A stretch of DNA of 64,000 nt from a bacterium (GCA_026705465.1 JAPPAP010000039.1:121660-185659), one strand, 5' to 3'; shown: positions 17,626-26,752, numbered from the stretch's first letter. A program made the numbers and translations. The notes: generated by a model from the letters alone, not told the origin.

Positions 17626-18728
17626 GTTCGTTCCTCAGAGGGGAGCCGCTCGCCGAAGATGCCGCTGGGCCGCACCAACAACACGATGATGAGCACGGCG
17701 AAGGCCACCGCGTCGCGCAGCTGCGACGGCCCGCTCACCCCCAGAGGCTCCAGGATCATCAGCGGACCCAGTGATTCGGCCACCCCGATGGTGAGACCCC
17801 CGGCCATCGACCCCCCGATGTTGCCGATCCCTCCCACCACTGCGGCGCTGAATGCCTTGATGCCGGGCAGGAATCCGGCAGTATGGAGCACGCTGTTGAA
17901 CAACAGCCCCCACAGAATGCCGGCCACCCCGGCCATGGCCCCGCCGACGGCAAACGTCTTCACGATGATGCGGTTCACGTCGATGCCCATGAGCGAAGCG
18001 ATCTCAGCGTCCTCGGCCACCGCCCGCATGGCCTTGCCGGTCTTGGTCCGCTCCACCAAGTACCACAGTCCGACCATGGCCACAGCAGCCACCGCCAGCA
18101 CCAGGATCCGGGTGCCTTGGATCTCCAGAAACGTCCGTTTCTCGGTGAGCCAGTCGGGCATCTTCGCATACGACTTCGTGCCCGGCCCCAGCAAGACCAG
18201 GATGAAGTTCTGGAGGAAGAACGACACCCCGATCGAAGTGATGAGCGGAATGAGCCGGGGTTTGCCCCGCAAGGGGCGGTAGGCCACCCGCTCCATGATC
18301 ACCGCGGTGACCGTGCACACCACCATGGAGAGAAACACCACCAACAGCAGGCAGAGCACGAAGTTGCTCTCCCAGGCGCCCGCTTCGGCCAGTTTGCTGG
18401 AGGTGACCGCCCCGGTTACCGCTCCGATCATGAAGACTTCGCCGTGGGCGAAGTTGATGAACCCCAGCACCCCGTACACCATCGAGTAGCCCAGCGCGAT
18501 GAGCCCGTACATGGCCCCCTGGGCCAGTCCGGCTACCACCAGATCCCGAAACTGTTTCCCGGTCAGGCTGAGGGCATCGGGGTTGGCCCATCGGGCAAAC
18601 GGGTTGTTGGCGTCGATGGCCTGGGCAATGAACGCCAGCAGGCCCGCGCCAATGAGTGCTAGAGCGGCAATCCGAAGGAAGGTGAGGAACCAGTCGACCC
18701 GAGTGCGTTGCTTGGTGGTCAGCTGCAT
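17622..18728 (-). CDS. livH: Branched-chain amino-acid-type ABC transporter permease (LivH-like)
   Basis: 368 residues with eight or more hydrophobic segments. Typical LivH pieces are GLAQGAMYGLIALGYSMVYGVLGFINFAHGEVFMIGA near residue 68, RPLRGKPRLIPLITSIGVSFFLQN in the middle, and GIDVNRIIVKTFAVGGAMAGVAG near 250. The first about 45 residues are an N-terminal extension with one additional membrane segment compared with the common 290-residue form. It lies between the substrate-binding protein gene (105 bases upstream) and livM (ATGA overlap). Confidence 0.92.
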   Translation of the reverse strand: MQLTTKQRTRVDWFLTFLRIAALALIGAGLLAFIAQAIDANNPFARWANPDALSLTGKQFRDLVVAGLAQGAMYGLIALGYSMVYGVLGFINFAHGEVFMIGAVTGAVTSSKLAEAGAWESNFVLCLLLVVFLSMVVCTVTAVIMERVAYRPLRGKPRLIPLITSIGVSFFLQNFILVLLGPGTKSYAKMPDWLTEKRTFLEIQGTRILVLAVAAVAMVGLWYLVERTKTGKAMRAVAEDAEIASLMGIDVNRIIVKTFAVGGAMAGVAGILWGLLFNSVLHTAGFLPGIKAFSAAVVGGIGNIGGSMAGGLTIGVAESLGPLMILEPLGVSGPSQLRDAVAFAVLIIVLLVRPSGIFGERLPSEERT

Positions 18729-18833
18729 CAGACTTGGCCTACTCGCCTATGGCTCGTCCTCCAATGACAGCCAACCCTACGCCACCGCCGCCCTTGGGCA
18801 GCGGCAGCGCAGAGTGTCGACTACGGCGCTTTG

Positions 18834-20237
18834 CTAGGGGTACGCGTAGACGACGTTGTTCTTGCTGGCCTCGATGTTGGCTGCGCTCTGGTGGAAGATC
18901 ACGGTGATCTTCTGAGAGGCGCAGTCTCCGAATTCGTCGCAACTCAGGGAGCCGGTGACGCCGTTGTAGCCGCTTACCGCATTGAGGTACTGGCGGACGC
19001 CGGCCCGGTCGATGTGCAGGTCGCCGTCCTCCACCCAGGATGCGGCTGCGATGGCATCCAGCAGCAGCGTGGTGGCGTCGTAGGAATGGCCCCAGAAGGC
19101 GGCTGACGGCAACTCGCCGTAGGCCGCCTGGTAGGCGTCCAAGATCTGGTCGGCGTTGCGTCCGGTGCCCTGGTTGACATTGGTGCCGAACCGCAGGTCG
19201 GGACCGGAGAAGTACATGCCCTCGGAGTCGGCCAGCTCCAGGAAGCCGTCCACCAACATGCCGTCGGCGGCGAGCAGCTGTGTGCCCTCCAGGCCCGAGA
19301 CGGTGGGAGCTTGGGCGGCCACGTGGTCGCCTTCGGGCGGGAAGATGGGGAAGAACAGCGCACCGGGCGATCCGGTGGCCAACTCGGTGAGGGCGGGCAC
19401 CATGTCGGTGTCGCCCTTGTTGATGCCGACGATGCCGGTGGTTGTGCCCCCGATTTCCTCATAGGCGTTGCTGAAGGCCTGGGCTAGTCCCTGGGTGTAG
19501 GGATCGCCATCATGCATGGCCGCGGCGGCGGAAATGCCCAGTTCTGAGTACACAAAGTTGGCCATGGCCGCGCCCTGCACCAAGTCATTGTGGGCGGTGC
19601 GGTAGTAGCCCACGTTGTAGCTCTCACCGGCGTTGCCCTCGAAGTCGGAGGTGAGGGCGGGAGAGGTGTTGGACGGAGAGATCATGACCATGCCCGCCTG
19701 GGTGACCAGCGGAGAGGCGGCCACCGCCGCGCCGCTGCACGAGGTGCCGACCACACCGATCACTTGCTCGTCGGCCACGATGGTCTGGGCCGCAGCCTGA
19801 CCACCCTCGGCCGAGCACAGGTCGTCGAGAGGGGTGCCGAGGTCAACGGAGAAGCCTTGGATATCCCCGTAGTCGGCAATGGCCAACTCGACTCCACGCT
19901 GGTTGGGCAGACCGAGGAAGGCAACTGGACCGCTGATGGCATTGAGCGAGCGAATCTGGATGGACTCGCCCTCGGGGACGGTAACGACGCCGAGCGAGCC
20001 GTCGCCCAAAGCATCACCTCTGGGATCGGGAGCTGGCTCTGGGGCTTCGGTGGGCTCGGGCGCCGCCGGTTCTTCCGTGGCTTCCGGAGCCGCAGTGGCT
20101 TCCGGAGCCGCGGGCGCGTCGTCGTCATCGTTGCCGCAACTCGTCGCCAGCAGTGAGAACACTGCCACCATGGCGAGCAATACGGTCAATGCTCCGCGGT
20201 TCTTTCGTGACCTTTTCAAGAATCCAAACCGATTCAT
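18834..20237 (-). CDS. ABC transporter substrate-binding lipoprotein (LivK-like)
   Basis: 467 residues from the ATG at 20237, chosen because GAGGAGGGG lies six bases before it; a longer in-frame start at 20264 lacks this. The signal peptide ends in the lipobox LLATSC with lipidated Cys34, followed by an Asp-rich and a Pro/Glu/Ala-rich linker (to about residue 75) that should span out from the membrane. The rest is a type I periplasmic-binding fold (Peripla_BP_6). It is the first gene of the importer set and binds the cargo outside the cell. A 105-base gap separates it from livH, often seen where the binding protein is made in excess. Confidence 0.92.
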   Translation of the reverse strand: MNRFGFLKRSRKNRGALTVLLAMVAVFSLLATSCGNDDDDAPAAPEATAAPEATEEPAAPEPTEAPEPAPDPRGDALGDGSLGVVTVPEGESIQIRSLNAISGPVAFLGLPNQRGVELAIADYGDIQGFSVDLGTPLDDLCSAEGGQAAAQTIVADEQVIGVVGTSCSGAAVAASPLVTQAGMVMISPSNTSPALTSDFEGNAGESYNVGYYRTAHNDLVQGAAMANFVYSELGISAAAAMHDGDPYTQGLAQAFSNAYEEIGGTTTGIVGINKGDTDMVPALTELATGSPGALFFPIFPPEGDHVAAQAPTVSGLEGTQLLAADGMLVDGFLELADSEGMYFSGPDLRFGTNVNQGTGRNADQILDAYQAAYGELPSAAFWGHSYDATTLLLDAIAAASWVEDGDLHIDRAGVRQYLNAVSGYNGVTGSLSCDEFGDCASQKITVIFHQSAANIEASKNNVVYAYP

Positions 20238-20276
20238 AGCTGCCCCTCCTCGTTTGTTGCTCAAATGTGAGACACC

Positions 20277-20282
20277 AATATA
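20277..20282 (-). promoter_or_regulatory. Possible -10 element of the ABC importer operon
   Basis: TATATT (minus strand) lies 39 bases before the livK-like ATG in an AT-rich pocket of otherwise GC-rich DNA. No good -35 hexamer is seen at 16-18 bases, so the call is weak. The strong Shine-Dalgarno lies between it and the start. Confidence 0.3.
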
Positions 20283-20300
20283 TCCGGCTTCTCGCGCTGG

Positions 20301-21485
20301 TTAGGCCAATAGATCAGGAGCGATGTCGTCGAAGCGGGGCCGGCCGATCAGGGCCAGTGTGCGGTCGATGTCGGCGCGGTATATGTCGAGTATGCGGGCC
20401 ACTCCAGCCTCGCCGGCCACCGCCAGTCCCCAGAACCAGCTCCGCCCTCCCATGGCGGCCTGTGCGCCCAGGGCCCGAGCCTTCACCACGTCGGAACCCC
20501 GCTGACAGCCGCCGTCCACTAGCACTTCGGCCCGGTTGCCCACTGCCTCGGCGATTTGGGGGAGCACGGCGAACGCCCCCGGCACAGAGTCAAGTTGGCG
20601 CCCGCCGTGGTTCGACACAATCACCCCATCGGCCCCCCAGCGCACCGCCGCTTCAGCGTCGGCCACGGAGATCACTCCCTTGACTAGCAGCGGGCCGTCC
20701 CACTCCCGCCGCAGCCAAGCCACGTCGTCCCAAGTGCGGGACGGGTCGGCCAGCTCCCGATCGACATAGGCCCCGATGGCGCTGGCGTCGTCGCCGATGC
20801 CCAACTCCACCAGGCTGCCGAAGGTGATGTCGGGGCCGGTGACTAACTGCCGCAACCACCGCAGGCGCCGGGCGGTGTCCAGCGCGCTGTTCCAGCGGAT
20901 GCGTGGGGGCAGTGACATGCCATTGCGCAGGTCGCGCTCCCGCTTGCCCACCACCGGCACATCCACGGTCAGCACCAGCGCTTCGTAGCCGGCGTCTTGA
21001 GCCCGGTTGACCAGCGAGCGCACCACCTCGGGGTTCTTCCACAGATAGAGCTGGAACCACCGCCGTCCGTCGGGTGCGGCCGCGGCGATGTCCTCCAGGG
21101 AATAGCCCGAGCCGGTGCTCACCGCGAAAACGGTGCCCGCCGCGGCCGCGGCCTGGGCCGCGGCCAGTTCGCCGTCGCGATGCACCAGTGTGGCCAATCC
21201 AGCTGGAGCCAGCAGGAACGGCAGCGACACCGGCTGGCCCAGCACGGTGGTGGAAACGTCCCGGTTGGCCACGTCCACCAGATAGCTGGGCGACAGCTCC
21301 ACCTTGTCGATGGCGGCCCGGTTGGCGGCGATGGTCAGCTCGCCCTCTGCGCCGCCCTCCACGAAGTCGAACACCATCTTGGGGAGCCGCCGGCGGGCCT
21401 CCTCCCTGAAGTCGGCATAGGAGTTCCATCGACCAGCCCCTTTGGGGGCACGGGCCAGCATCCCGGGCAGGGCGCGCAACTTCAT
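20301..21485 (-). CDS. FMN-dependent alpha-hydroxyacid dehydrogenase (LldD/MftD-like)
   Basis: 394 residues of the (S)-2-hydroxyacid oxidase family: a beta/alpha barrel binding FMN. The catalytic base is in VSNHGGRQLD (His near residue 297), preceded by the FMN-phosphate lysine strand LLVKGVISVADA, and PFLLAPAGLA lies in the N-terminal part. Substrates in the family are lactate, glycolate, mandelate or the mycofactocin precursor (MftD); none can be chosen here, and no other mycofactocin genes are in the window. Its ATG overlaps the stop of the upstream ketopantoate-reductase-like gene (ATGA). Confidence 0.87.
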   Translation of the reverse strand: MKLRALPGMLARAPKGAGRWNSYADFREEARRRLPKMVFDFVEGGAEGELTIAANRAAIDKVELSPSYLVDVANRDVSTTVLGQPVSLPFLLAPAGLATLVHRDGELAAAQAAAAAGTVFAVSTGSGYSLEDIAAAAPDGRRWFQLYLWKNPEVVRSLVNRAQDAGYEALVLTVDVPVVGKRERDLRNGMSLPPRIRWNSALDTARRLRWLRQLVTGPDITFGSLVELGIGDDASAIGAYVDRELADPSRTWDDVAWLRREWDGPLLVKGVISVADAEAAVRWGADGVIVSNHGGRQLDSVPGAFAVLPQIAEAVGNRAEVLVDGGCQRGSDVVKARALGAQAAMGGRSWFWGLAVAGEAGVARILDIYRADIDRTLALIGRPRFDDIAPDLLA

Positions 21486-22441
21486 GGGCTTCCCGACTCT
21501 CCGGGCATGGCCGCGGTCAGCAGCCGGGTAACGGCTCGGAGCGTGGGCACCTCGAGTCCGTGGCCGTCGGCGGCGTCCACTAGGTCGCCGAACACCGCCT
21601 GCACCTCGAAGGGCCGGCCTCGGTCGATGCTCTGCAAGATGGACACCCGCACCTCGGTTTCCCCGGCCGCCTCCATGCCCTCCCCCACCGCTCGCAGCCT
21701 CTCATGGGCATCGGCCCGGCTCTCCTTGGTGAGTGCCCGGATCTGGAACGGCCCGTGGCCGTCGATCAACTCCACTCCCTCGGCGGCGGCGATGGCAGCG
21801 CCGTCGCAGGCCAGGTCGTAGAACACGTCCCGGGTCTCGGGCATGAGGAAGATTCGGTGGTACACCAGCCGGGTCAGTCCCACCACCCCCATGGCCGCGG
21901 CGGCCAATACCCCCTTGGACCACAGTGCGGGGGCAATGTCGTCGTGGACCTCCAGCTTGCGCCCCGGCAGGGCCTGGGCGATGGCCGTTGCCGTTCCTGG
22001 CGTGGTGGTGGACAGATCGCCAAGCAGGGTGGGGCCGTCAAAGGAGTGAGAGGCGTGTCCGGGCTCGCCCAACGTGCCCCCCACCAGCGACACACAGCCC
22101 ACCGCGGCAGGGCCGAACCGGGCCACCAGCGGTTCAGCTTGGCGAACCCCGTTCTGCACCGAGAAGGCGGCCTGTGCACTGCCCCGGTAACCGCTCAGCA
22201 ACTCGGCATTGTCAAACGCCTTGCTGGCCAGCAGCAAGATGTCGCAGTCCCCGGCCTCGGCGGGGTCGGATACGGCCTCAACAGCCACCGGCGGCTGGTC
22301 GTCGATGCGCAGGCCGTCCCGGTTCACCGCATCGGCGTGGGCCGGACGGGCCACCAGGGTCACCTCGGCCCCGGCTTCGGCGAACCACGCCCCGTACACC
22401 GACCCCAGCGCTCCAGCGCCCAGAACCACAACACTCGTCAT
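21482..22441 (-). CDS. Ketopantoate-reductase-family protein (ApbA/PanE-like)
   Basis: 319 residues from ATG 22441. That start places the dinucleotide-binding motif GAGALGSVYG at residues 8-17 and has GAGGG eight bases upstream; the open frame continues 64 codons further but over the divergent promoter and aldolase gene. The C-terminal domain carries the conserved lysine region (LWSKGVLAAAAMGVVGLTR). The family reduces 2-dehydropantoate with NADPH but many paralogues act on other 2-keto acids. The tight coupling to an alpha-hydroxyacid dehydrogenase suggests interconversion of a hydroxy/keto acid pair. Confidence 0.85.
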   Translation of the reverse strand: MTSVVVLGAGALGSVYGAWFAEAGAEVTLVARPAHADAVNRDGLRIDDQPPVAVEAVSDPAEAGDCDILLLASKAFDNAELLSGYRGSAQAAFSVQNGVRQAEPLVARFGPAAVGCVSLVGGTLGEPGHASHSFDGPTLLGDLSTTTPGTATAIAQALPGRKLEVHDDIAPALWSKGVLAAAAMGVVGLTRLVYHRIFLMPETRDVFYDLACDGAAIAAAEGVELIDGHGPFQIRALTKESRADAHERLRAVGEGMEAAGETEVRVSILQSIDRGRPFEVQAVFGDLVDAADGHGLEVPTLRAVTRLLTAAMPGESGSP

Positions 22442-22475
22442 TGGCTTGCCCTCATCTGTGCCATACCCTAGAGCC

Positions 22476-23162
22476 ATGACTGCTCCGGAGATCGTGAACG
22501 ACATCGTGCTGGCCTGTCGGGCCCTCACCGTGCGGGGGTGCGACACCGGCATCGGCGGCCATGTCAGCGTGCGGGCCACCGACGAGGACGCCTTCTGGAT
22601 CAACGCCTTCGACCGGACGCTAGGCGAGATCACCGCCGATGACGTGATGAAGCTGGACTACGACGGCAATCTGCTGGAGGGCAACCGGGAGGTGAGCCTG
22701 GGCTTCGAGTTCCACGCCGGGGTGTACCGGCACCGCAACGATGTGAACGCCATCGTCCACAGCCACGGCCGGTGGATCACCGCGCTGGCCTCTTTGGCTC
22801 GGCCGCTGAAGATGCGCCATAACCTGTGCTGCATTTTCCACGACGACCAGGTGCTCAGCCCCGATGACCGCTTCGAGTCCATCGGGCCGGCCATCGAAAC
22901 CAACCACACCGTGATTATCCCCTGGCACGGGGCCATCTCTGTCGGGGCAACCCTGGACCGGGCCGCTGCCCTTCACGCCACCCTGGAAGACCAGGCCCAG
23001 CTCGACGTGATCCTCGAGCCCACCGACGCACCCGAGATTCCCGAGCATCTGCGGCTCGGGCTGAAGAAGCTGGTAGACGACCAGGCCGGCTACCTAGAGC
23101 AGACCTGGACCCTCATGCGCCGCCAAGGCCAACGCCACTTAGCCGCCCACCCCACCGGTTAG
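22476..23162 (+). CDS. Class II aldolase/adducin-family protein
   Basis: 228 residues. The zinc site of the family is seen as HSHGRW near residue 92, with a third histidine further on (NHTVIIPWHG), and the N-terminal glycine loop TGIGGHVSVR binds substrate phosphate in relatives. Members are fuculose/ribulose-phosphate aldolases, decarboxylases or dehydratases. The start is ATG 22476, 34 bases from the divergent ketopantoate-reductase-like gene. It ends convergently with the YdjC-like gene, the two stops sharing TTAG at 23159-23162. Confidence 0.85.
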   Translation: MTAPEIVNDIVLACRALTVRGCDTGIGGHVSVRATDEDAFWINAFDRTLGEITADDVMKLDYDGNLLEGNREVSLGFEFHAGVYRHRNDVNAIVHSHGRWITALASLARPLKMRHNLCCIFHDDQVLSPDDRFESIGPAIETNHTVIIPWHGAISVGATLDRAAALHATLEDQAQLDVILEPTDAPEIPEHLRLGLKKLVDDQAGYLEQTWTLMRRQGQRHLAAHPTG

Positions 23163-24010
23163 GCCAGATCAGCCATGGAAGCCAGCTCGTAGGGCTGGCT
23201 CGTCAACCAATCCTTCCAGTCGGCCGTGCCGAATAATTCGTACTCGTCGGTGCGGACGTGGAAGGAGTCGGGCTCTATCACCTCAATCTCGGCGCCTCCC
23301 GGCGCGTTGGGATGGAAGGCGCAGAACACCAGGTCATCTTTTAGGCTGCCGAGCATCGTCTGATAGTCGGCCGGCTGGTGCGGTGGCCGGGAGAAGTCGG
23401 TCTCCAGCACCAAGTCGAACACCGGCATTCCCGCCGCCCGCGCCGTAGCCGCCGCCGCTCGAATGCCCTCGTCGGCGGCTTGGGCCTCGGCAGGGCTGGC
23501 CACGTGACGATTGGGTCCGTAGGCGGCCAGCGAGTCGCAGATGAGAACCGGCACGCCGTAGTCGATGCCCACCGCCACATAGCGATCACACCACTCCGGG
23601 GCCAGCGCCGAGCCCATGTGGGCGTCCAGGTGGGTCACGTTGATCCCAGCGGTCAAGGCCCGGTCGATCTGGGCCCGCCATTCCTCCTCTACCGCATCGG
23701 GGTGAGCGTTGCGGCGCACTTCGGCCACGGTGCGCCACAACAATCCGTGATCATCGAGCAGCCCTGACGACGGGCCCGCCGCGCTCACCGGGCCCCAGCG
23801 GTAGTGCTTCTTCTCGGCATTGAGCGTGAGGTGGATGCCGCAATCGAGGGTGTCGTCGCGGGCGGCGGCTTCGGCGATTTCGGTGAACCACGGACATGGC
23901 ACCATCACCGATCCCGACGTGATCGTCCCGAAGTGCGACAGCTCGACGTAGGCCCGGTTGGCCCCGTGGCACATGCCCACGTCGTCGGCGTGTATCACCA
24001 GTCGAGTCAC
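23159..24010 (-). CDS. YdjC/ChbG-type carbohydrate deacetylase
   Basis: 283 residues. Metal-binding motifs of the YdjC (PF04794) family are HADDVGMCHG at residues 7-16 and THLDAHMG near residue 126, with CGIHLTL near 58. Members remove N-acetyl groups from chitobiose-type or other amino sugars using a divalent metal. No sugar genes surround it, so the substrate is unknown. It is a single-gene unit, divergent from the PhyH-like gene 32 bases away. Confidence 0.88.
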   Translation of the reverse strand: MTRLVIHADDVGMCHGANRAYVELSHFGTITSGSVMVPCPWFTEIAEAAARDDTLDCGIHLTLNAEKKHYRWGPVSAAGPSSGLLDDHGLLWRTVAEVRRNAHPDAVEEEWRAQIDRALTAGINVTHLDAHMGSALAPEWCDRYVAVGIDYGVPVLICDSLAAYGPNRHVASPAEAQAADEGIRAAAATARAAGMPVFDLVLETDFSRPPHQPADYQTMLGSLKDDLVFCAFHPNAPGGAEIEVIEPDSFHVRTDEYELFGTADWKDWLTSQPYELASMADLA

Positions 24011-24042
24011 TGTTTCGAAATTAGTCCGCTTACCATCTTGGC

Positions 24043-24939
24043 GTGGCCCTAAGTCATTTCCCGCCCACCGCCGACCCGGCCGAGGTGAGCGATCACTTGC
24101 GCCGCTTCGGCTACGCCATCGTGGACGACGTGGCCGATGCGGCCACCATGGACCGACTCGAAGCCGAGGCCATGTCCTACATCGAGGCTTCCGACGCCGG
24201 GCGAGACGAGTACGACGGTCGCTTCACCCGCCGCACCGGGGCCCTGGTGGCCCGCTGTCCGACGGCCCGCGAATTGATCATGCACCCAGTGGCGGTCGAT
24301 ACCGTCAGCCACTTCCTCAGCCATGTGAGTGCAATACAGCTTCACCTGACCCAGATCATCTCGGTGGAGCCGGGGGAGACCCGCCAGAAGCTGCATCGAG
24401 ATGAGATGGCCTTCGACTTCTTCCCCTTCGGCGCCGACTACCACGTGCAGTGCAACACCATGTGGGCGCTCACCGACTTCACCGCAGACAACGGCGCCAC
24501 CCACATCCTGGCCGGCTCATCGGGACTCTCTGATGAAGAGTCCTTCCCGCTACCCGATGCCCAGGCCGAGATGGGCCGAGGCAGCGTGCTGTTCTACGAC
24601 GGCAAGGTGCTTCACGGCGCCGGGGCCAACACCAGCGATGGGGTGCGTCAGGGGGTGAACATCACCTACGCGGTGGGCTGGGTGCGCCAGGAGGAGAACC
24701 AATACCTGGCCTGCCCACCGGAGATCGCCCGCACCCTCGACGACAATCTGCTGCGAATGATGGGCTACACCCAGGGCGCGTTCGCCCTCGGCTACGTGGG
24801 CGACCAAACCGACCCGCTGGCCGCCCTACGGGGAGGCACCGCCAAGGCCAAGACCATTGGCGCAGTGGCCCAGTTCAACGAGAACGCCCGCGAGTTCGTC
24901 ACCGACATCGACGACCTTGAGGAGTCGGGTTCGCTCTAA
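24043..24939 (+). CDS. Phytanoyl-CoA dioxygenase-family (PhyH) Fe(II)/2-oxoglutarate oxygenase
   Basis: 298 residues of the PhyH family. The iron facial triad is visible as HRDE (His and Asp near residues 121-123) and a distal His in VLHGAGANTS, with the 2-oxoglutarate-binding Arg in VRQGVNITY. The start is GTG at 24043. The enzyme should hydroxylate an organic substrate while decarboxylating 2-oxoglutarate. A glyoxalase-fold protein and a second 2OG oxygenase follow on the same strand with short gaps (18 and 10 bases), so the three are probably one operon. Confidence 0.88.
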   Translation: MALSHFPPTADPAEVSDHLRRFGYAIVDDVADAATMDRLEAEAMSYIEASDAGRDEYDGRFTRRTGALVARCPTARELIMHPVAVDTVSHFLSHVSAIQLHLTQIISVEPGETRQKLHRDEMAFDFFPFGADYHVQCNTMWALTDFTADNGATHILAGSSGLSDEESFPLPDAQAEMGRGSVLFYDGKVLHGAGANTSDGVRQGVNITYAVGWVRQEENQYLACPPEIARTLDDNLLRMMGYTQGAFALGYVGDQTDPLAALRGGTAKAKTIGAVAQFNENAREFVTDIDDLEESGSL

Positions 24940-24957
24940 CCGGGCTACCGTGCCGGG

Positions 24958-25425
24958 ATGGCTTTGATCACCGACCCCTTCCATACCGGCATCGTTGTGG
25001 CCGATGTCGAGGAGGCCATGGCCGAAATCTCGGCCTCCACCGGGCTGACCTGGCACTCCTTGCAGTCCCTAGACCTAGATCTTTTGATAAACGGCGAAGT
25101 GGTGTCCACCAGCGTGCGTTTCTCCTACACGGTGGAGGGGCCGGTGCAGCTTGAAGTGGCCGACGGCCCCAAGGGTTCGTTCTGGGATGCCGATCTCTAC
25201 GGTGGGCTCAACCACATGGGCTACTGGACCGAAGACCTTCGTGGCGACATCGCCGCCTTGCAGACCGGGGGCTGCGAGCTGATCTACGGCGGGGCCGCCG
25301 AGGACGGCGGTTTGGAGGGGTTCGCCTTTCTGGTGCCGCCCGCCGCGGGGATGAGGATCGAGCTGATCGACGTGGCCATGCGCCCCGCCTTCGACCGCTG
25401 GTTCGCGGGCGGCGACTTCGGCTGA
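24958..25425 (+). CDS. VOC (glyoxalase/bleomycin-resistance) fold protein
   Basis: 155 residues with the two beta-alpha-beta-beta-beta modules of the vicinal-oxygen-chelate superfamily: FHTGIVVADVEEAMA at the start, NHMGYWTEDLRGDIAAL in the second module, and RIELIDV at the end. Candidate metal ligands are His10, His84 and the late glutamate. The function could be an isomerase, dioxygenase or binding protein. It lies between two Fe(II)/2OG oxygenase genes, so it may act on the same pathway. Confidence 0.8.
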   Translation: MALITDPFHTGIVVADVEEAMAEISASTGLTWHSLQSLDLDLLINGEVVSTSVRFSYTVEGPVQLEVADGPKGSFWDADLYGGLNHMGYWTEDLRGDIAALQTGGCELIYGGAAEDGGLEGFAFLVPPAAGMRIELIDVAMRPAFDRWFAGGDFG

Positions 25426-25435
25426 TCACGAGGCG

Positions 25436-26509
25436 ATGACCGCTACGCTGGATCAGGTGACCGCTCCGGCCGTGTTCGATCAGATCCCGGTGGTGGACCT
25501 GGACCCGCTGTCGGGTTCGCAGGCGGAGCGGGAGACCCTGGCCGAGGAGCTGTGTCGGATCTGCCACGAGGTCGGCTTCCTGCTGGTGGTGAATCACGGG
25601 GTGTCCAGCAGCCTGAGCAGTGGCATTTTCGACATGATGCACCGGTTCTTCGCCCTATCCGGTGAACAGAAGAAATTGATCGACAAACGGCGCTCCCGCC
25701 ACTTCCGGGGCTGGGAACCGGAGGGGGCGGAGTACACCAACAACCGCCCCGACATCCGGGAGCAGATCGACTGGTGGACCGAGTGGCCCGCTGAGCCCTT
25801 AGACATCGAGCCCTACTACCGGCGCTTGCTGGGCCCCAACCAGTGGCTTCCCGAGGAGATTCTGCCCGGCCACCGAGAGCTCACCAACCAGTGGTTCGAC
25901 GAACTGGGGGGCTTGGCCAACCGCCTCTTGGGGGCACTCTCGTTGGGGCTGGGGCTGGGGGAGGATTACCTGGAGCGGTTCTTCGGGTCCCAAACCATGT
26001 CGCTGGCCAAGTTCATCCACTATCCCCCCACTCCCGAAGGAGAGGCCGGAGTCAACGCCCACCGCGACACTGGGTTCCTGACCGTGCTGGACCATGGCCC
26101 CACCGCGGGGCTGCAAGTGCAGAACCAGGAGGGGGAGTGGATCGATGTGCCCGCCGTGGAGGGTTCGTACGTGATCAACCTGGGCGAGACCCTCCAAGCC
26201 ATGACCGGCAACTACTTGGTGGCCACCGCCCACCAGGTGATCACCACCGAAGAGCGCTACTCGGCGGGCTATTTCCACGGCCCCTCGCTAGATGTCTGCC
26301 TCGCCCCGCTGCCCCTCGACGAGAAATTCGCCGCCGCGGTGGCCGCTAGCCCCCACCACAACAGTGCCGGGTTCATGGCCAGCATCGCTGAAACCGAGGC
26401 CGGTGTGGCCGACATGTCCAGCTCCTACCGTCCCACCACCTACGGCGAGCAGCTCTGGAACTACTTCTCCCGCAGCTACCCCGAAAACGTCGCCACCCAC
26501 TACGGCTGA
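25436..26509 (+). CDS. Isopenicillin-N-synthase-like Fe(II)/2OG oxygenase
   Basis: 357 residues. The N-terminal DIOX_N region (IPVVDLDPL) is followed by the 2OG-FeII_Oxy core with NAHRDTGFLTVLD (His and Asp ligands near residue 205), the distal ATAHQV, and RYSAGYF giving the Arg-x-Ser 2-oxoglutarate site. These proteins are common in bacteria and most have no assigned substrate. It is the last gene of the PhyH-VOC-2OG set. A perfect 13-bp hairpin lies 21 bases after its stop. Confidence 0.87.
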   Translation: MTATLDQVTAPAVFDQIPVVDLDPLSGSQAERETLAEELCRICHEVGFLLVVNHGVSSSLSSGIFDMMHRFFALSGEQKKLIDKRRSRHFRGWEPEGAEYTNNRPDIREQIDWWTEWPAEPLDIEPYYRRLLGPNQWLPEEILPGHRELTNQWFDELGGLANRLLGALSLGLGLGEDYLERFFGSQTMSLAKFIHYPPTPEGEAGVNAHRDTGFLTVLDHGPTAGLQVQNQEGEWIDVPAVEGSYVINLGETLQAMTGNYLVATAHQVITTEERYSAGYFHGPSLDVCLAPLPLDEKFAAAVAASPHHNSAGFMASIAETEAGVADMSSSYRPTTYGEQLWNYFSRSYPENVATHYG

Positions 26510-26530
26510 GACAAGAATCCCGCAAAAGGC

Positions 26531-26567
26531 ACGGCCCGGAGCGGGGTTGGGCTTCGCTCCGGGCCGT
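26531..26567 (-). terminator. Intrinsic-type terminator of the tRNA operon
   Basis: A perfect 13-bp inverted repeat (arms 26531-26543 and 26555-26567) encloses an 11-base loop. Read on the minus strand, the stem is followed by GCCTTTTGC, a short U-run. It lies just after tRNA-Phe on that strand and also downstream of the convergent oxygenase gene, so it may stop transcription from both sides. Confidence 0.7.
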
Positions 26568-26578
26568 TGGGGGGTGGG

Positions 26579-26654
26579 TGGTGGTCGGGACCGGCGTCGA
26601 TCCGGTGACCTTCCGCTTTTCAGGCGGACGCTCTGCCAACTGAGCTACCCGACC
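26579..26654 (-). tRNA. tRNA-Phe (anticodon GAA)
   Basis: The minus strand folds as a full cloverleaf: acceptor GGTCGGG pairing with CCCGACC, D-arm with GCTCAGTTGG, anticodon stem TCCGC/GCGGA with loop CTGAAAA, and T-arm with the GATCGA loop. The discriminator is A and CCA is encoded. It is the promoter-distal member of a three-tRNA minus-strand cluster. Confidence 0.95.
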
Positions 26655-26667
26655 ATGTTCTGTTGTG

Positions 26668-26742
26668 CGGTCCCGACGGGATTTGAACCCGCGACCTCCG
26701 GCTTGACAGGCCGGCGTGCACTCCAAACTGCACCACGGGACC
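26668..26742 (-). tRNA. tRNA-Asp (anticodon GTC)
   Basis: Acceptor GGTCCCG/CGGGACC with discriminator G, as usual for Asp. The anticodon stem is CCGGC/GCCGG with loop CTGTCAA, and the T-loop is TTCAAAT. CCA is not encoded. It lies 10 bases upstream of tRNA-Glu's 3' end on the same strand set, with 13 bases to tRNA-Phe. Confidence 0.95.
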
Positions 26743-26752
26743 CGGTTGTTTG

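Noticed and set aside
20301..21485. Calling the FMN dehydrogenase MftD of mycofactocin synthesis
   Set aside because: No mftA, mftB, mftC, mftE or mftF is in the window, and the family cannot be split by eye.
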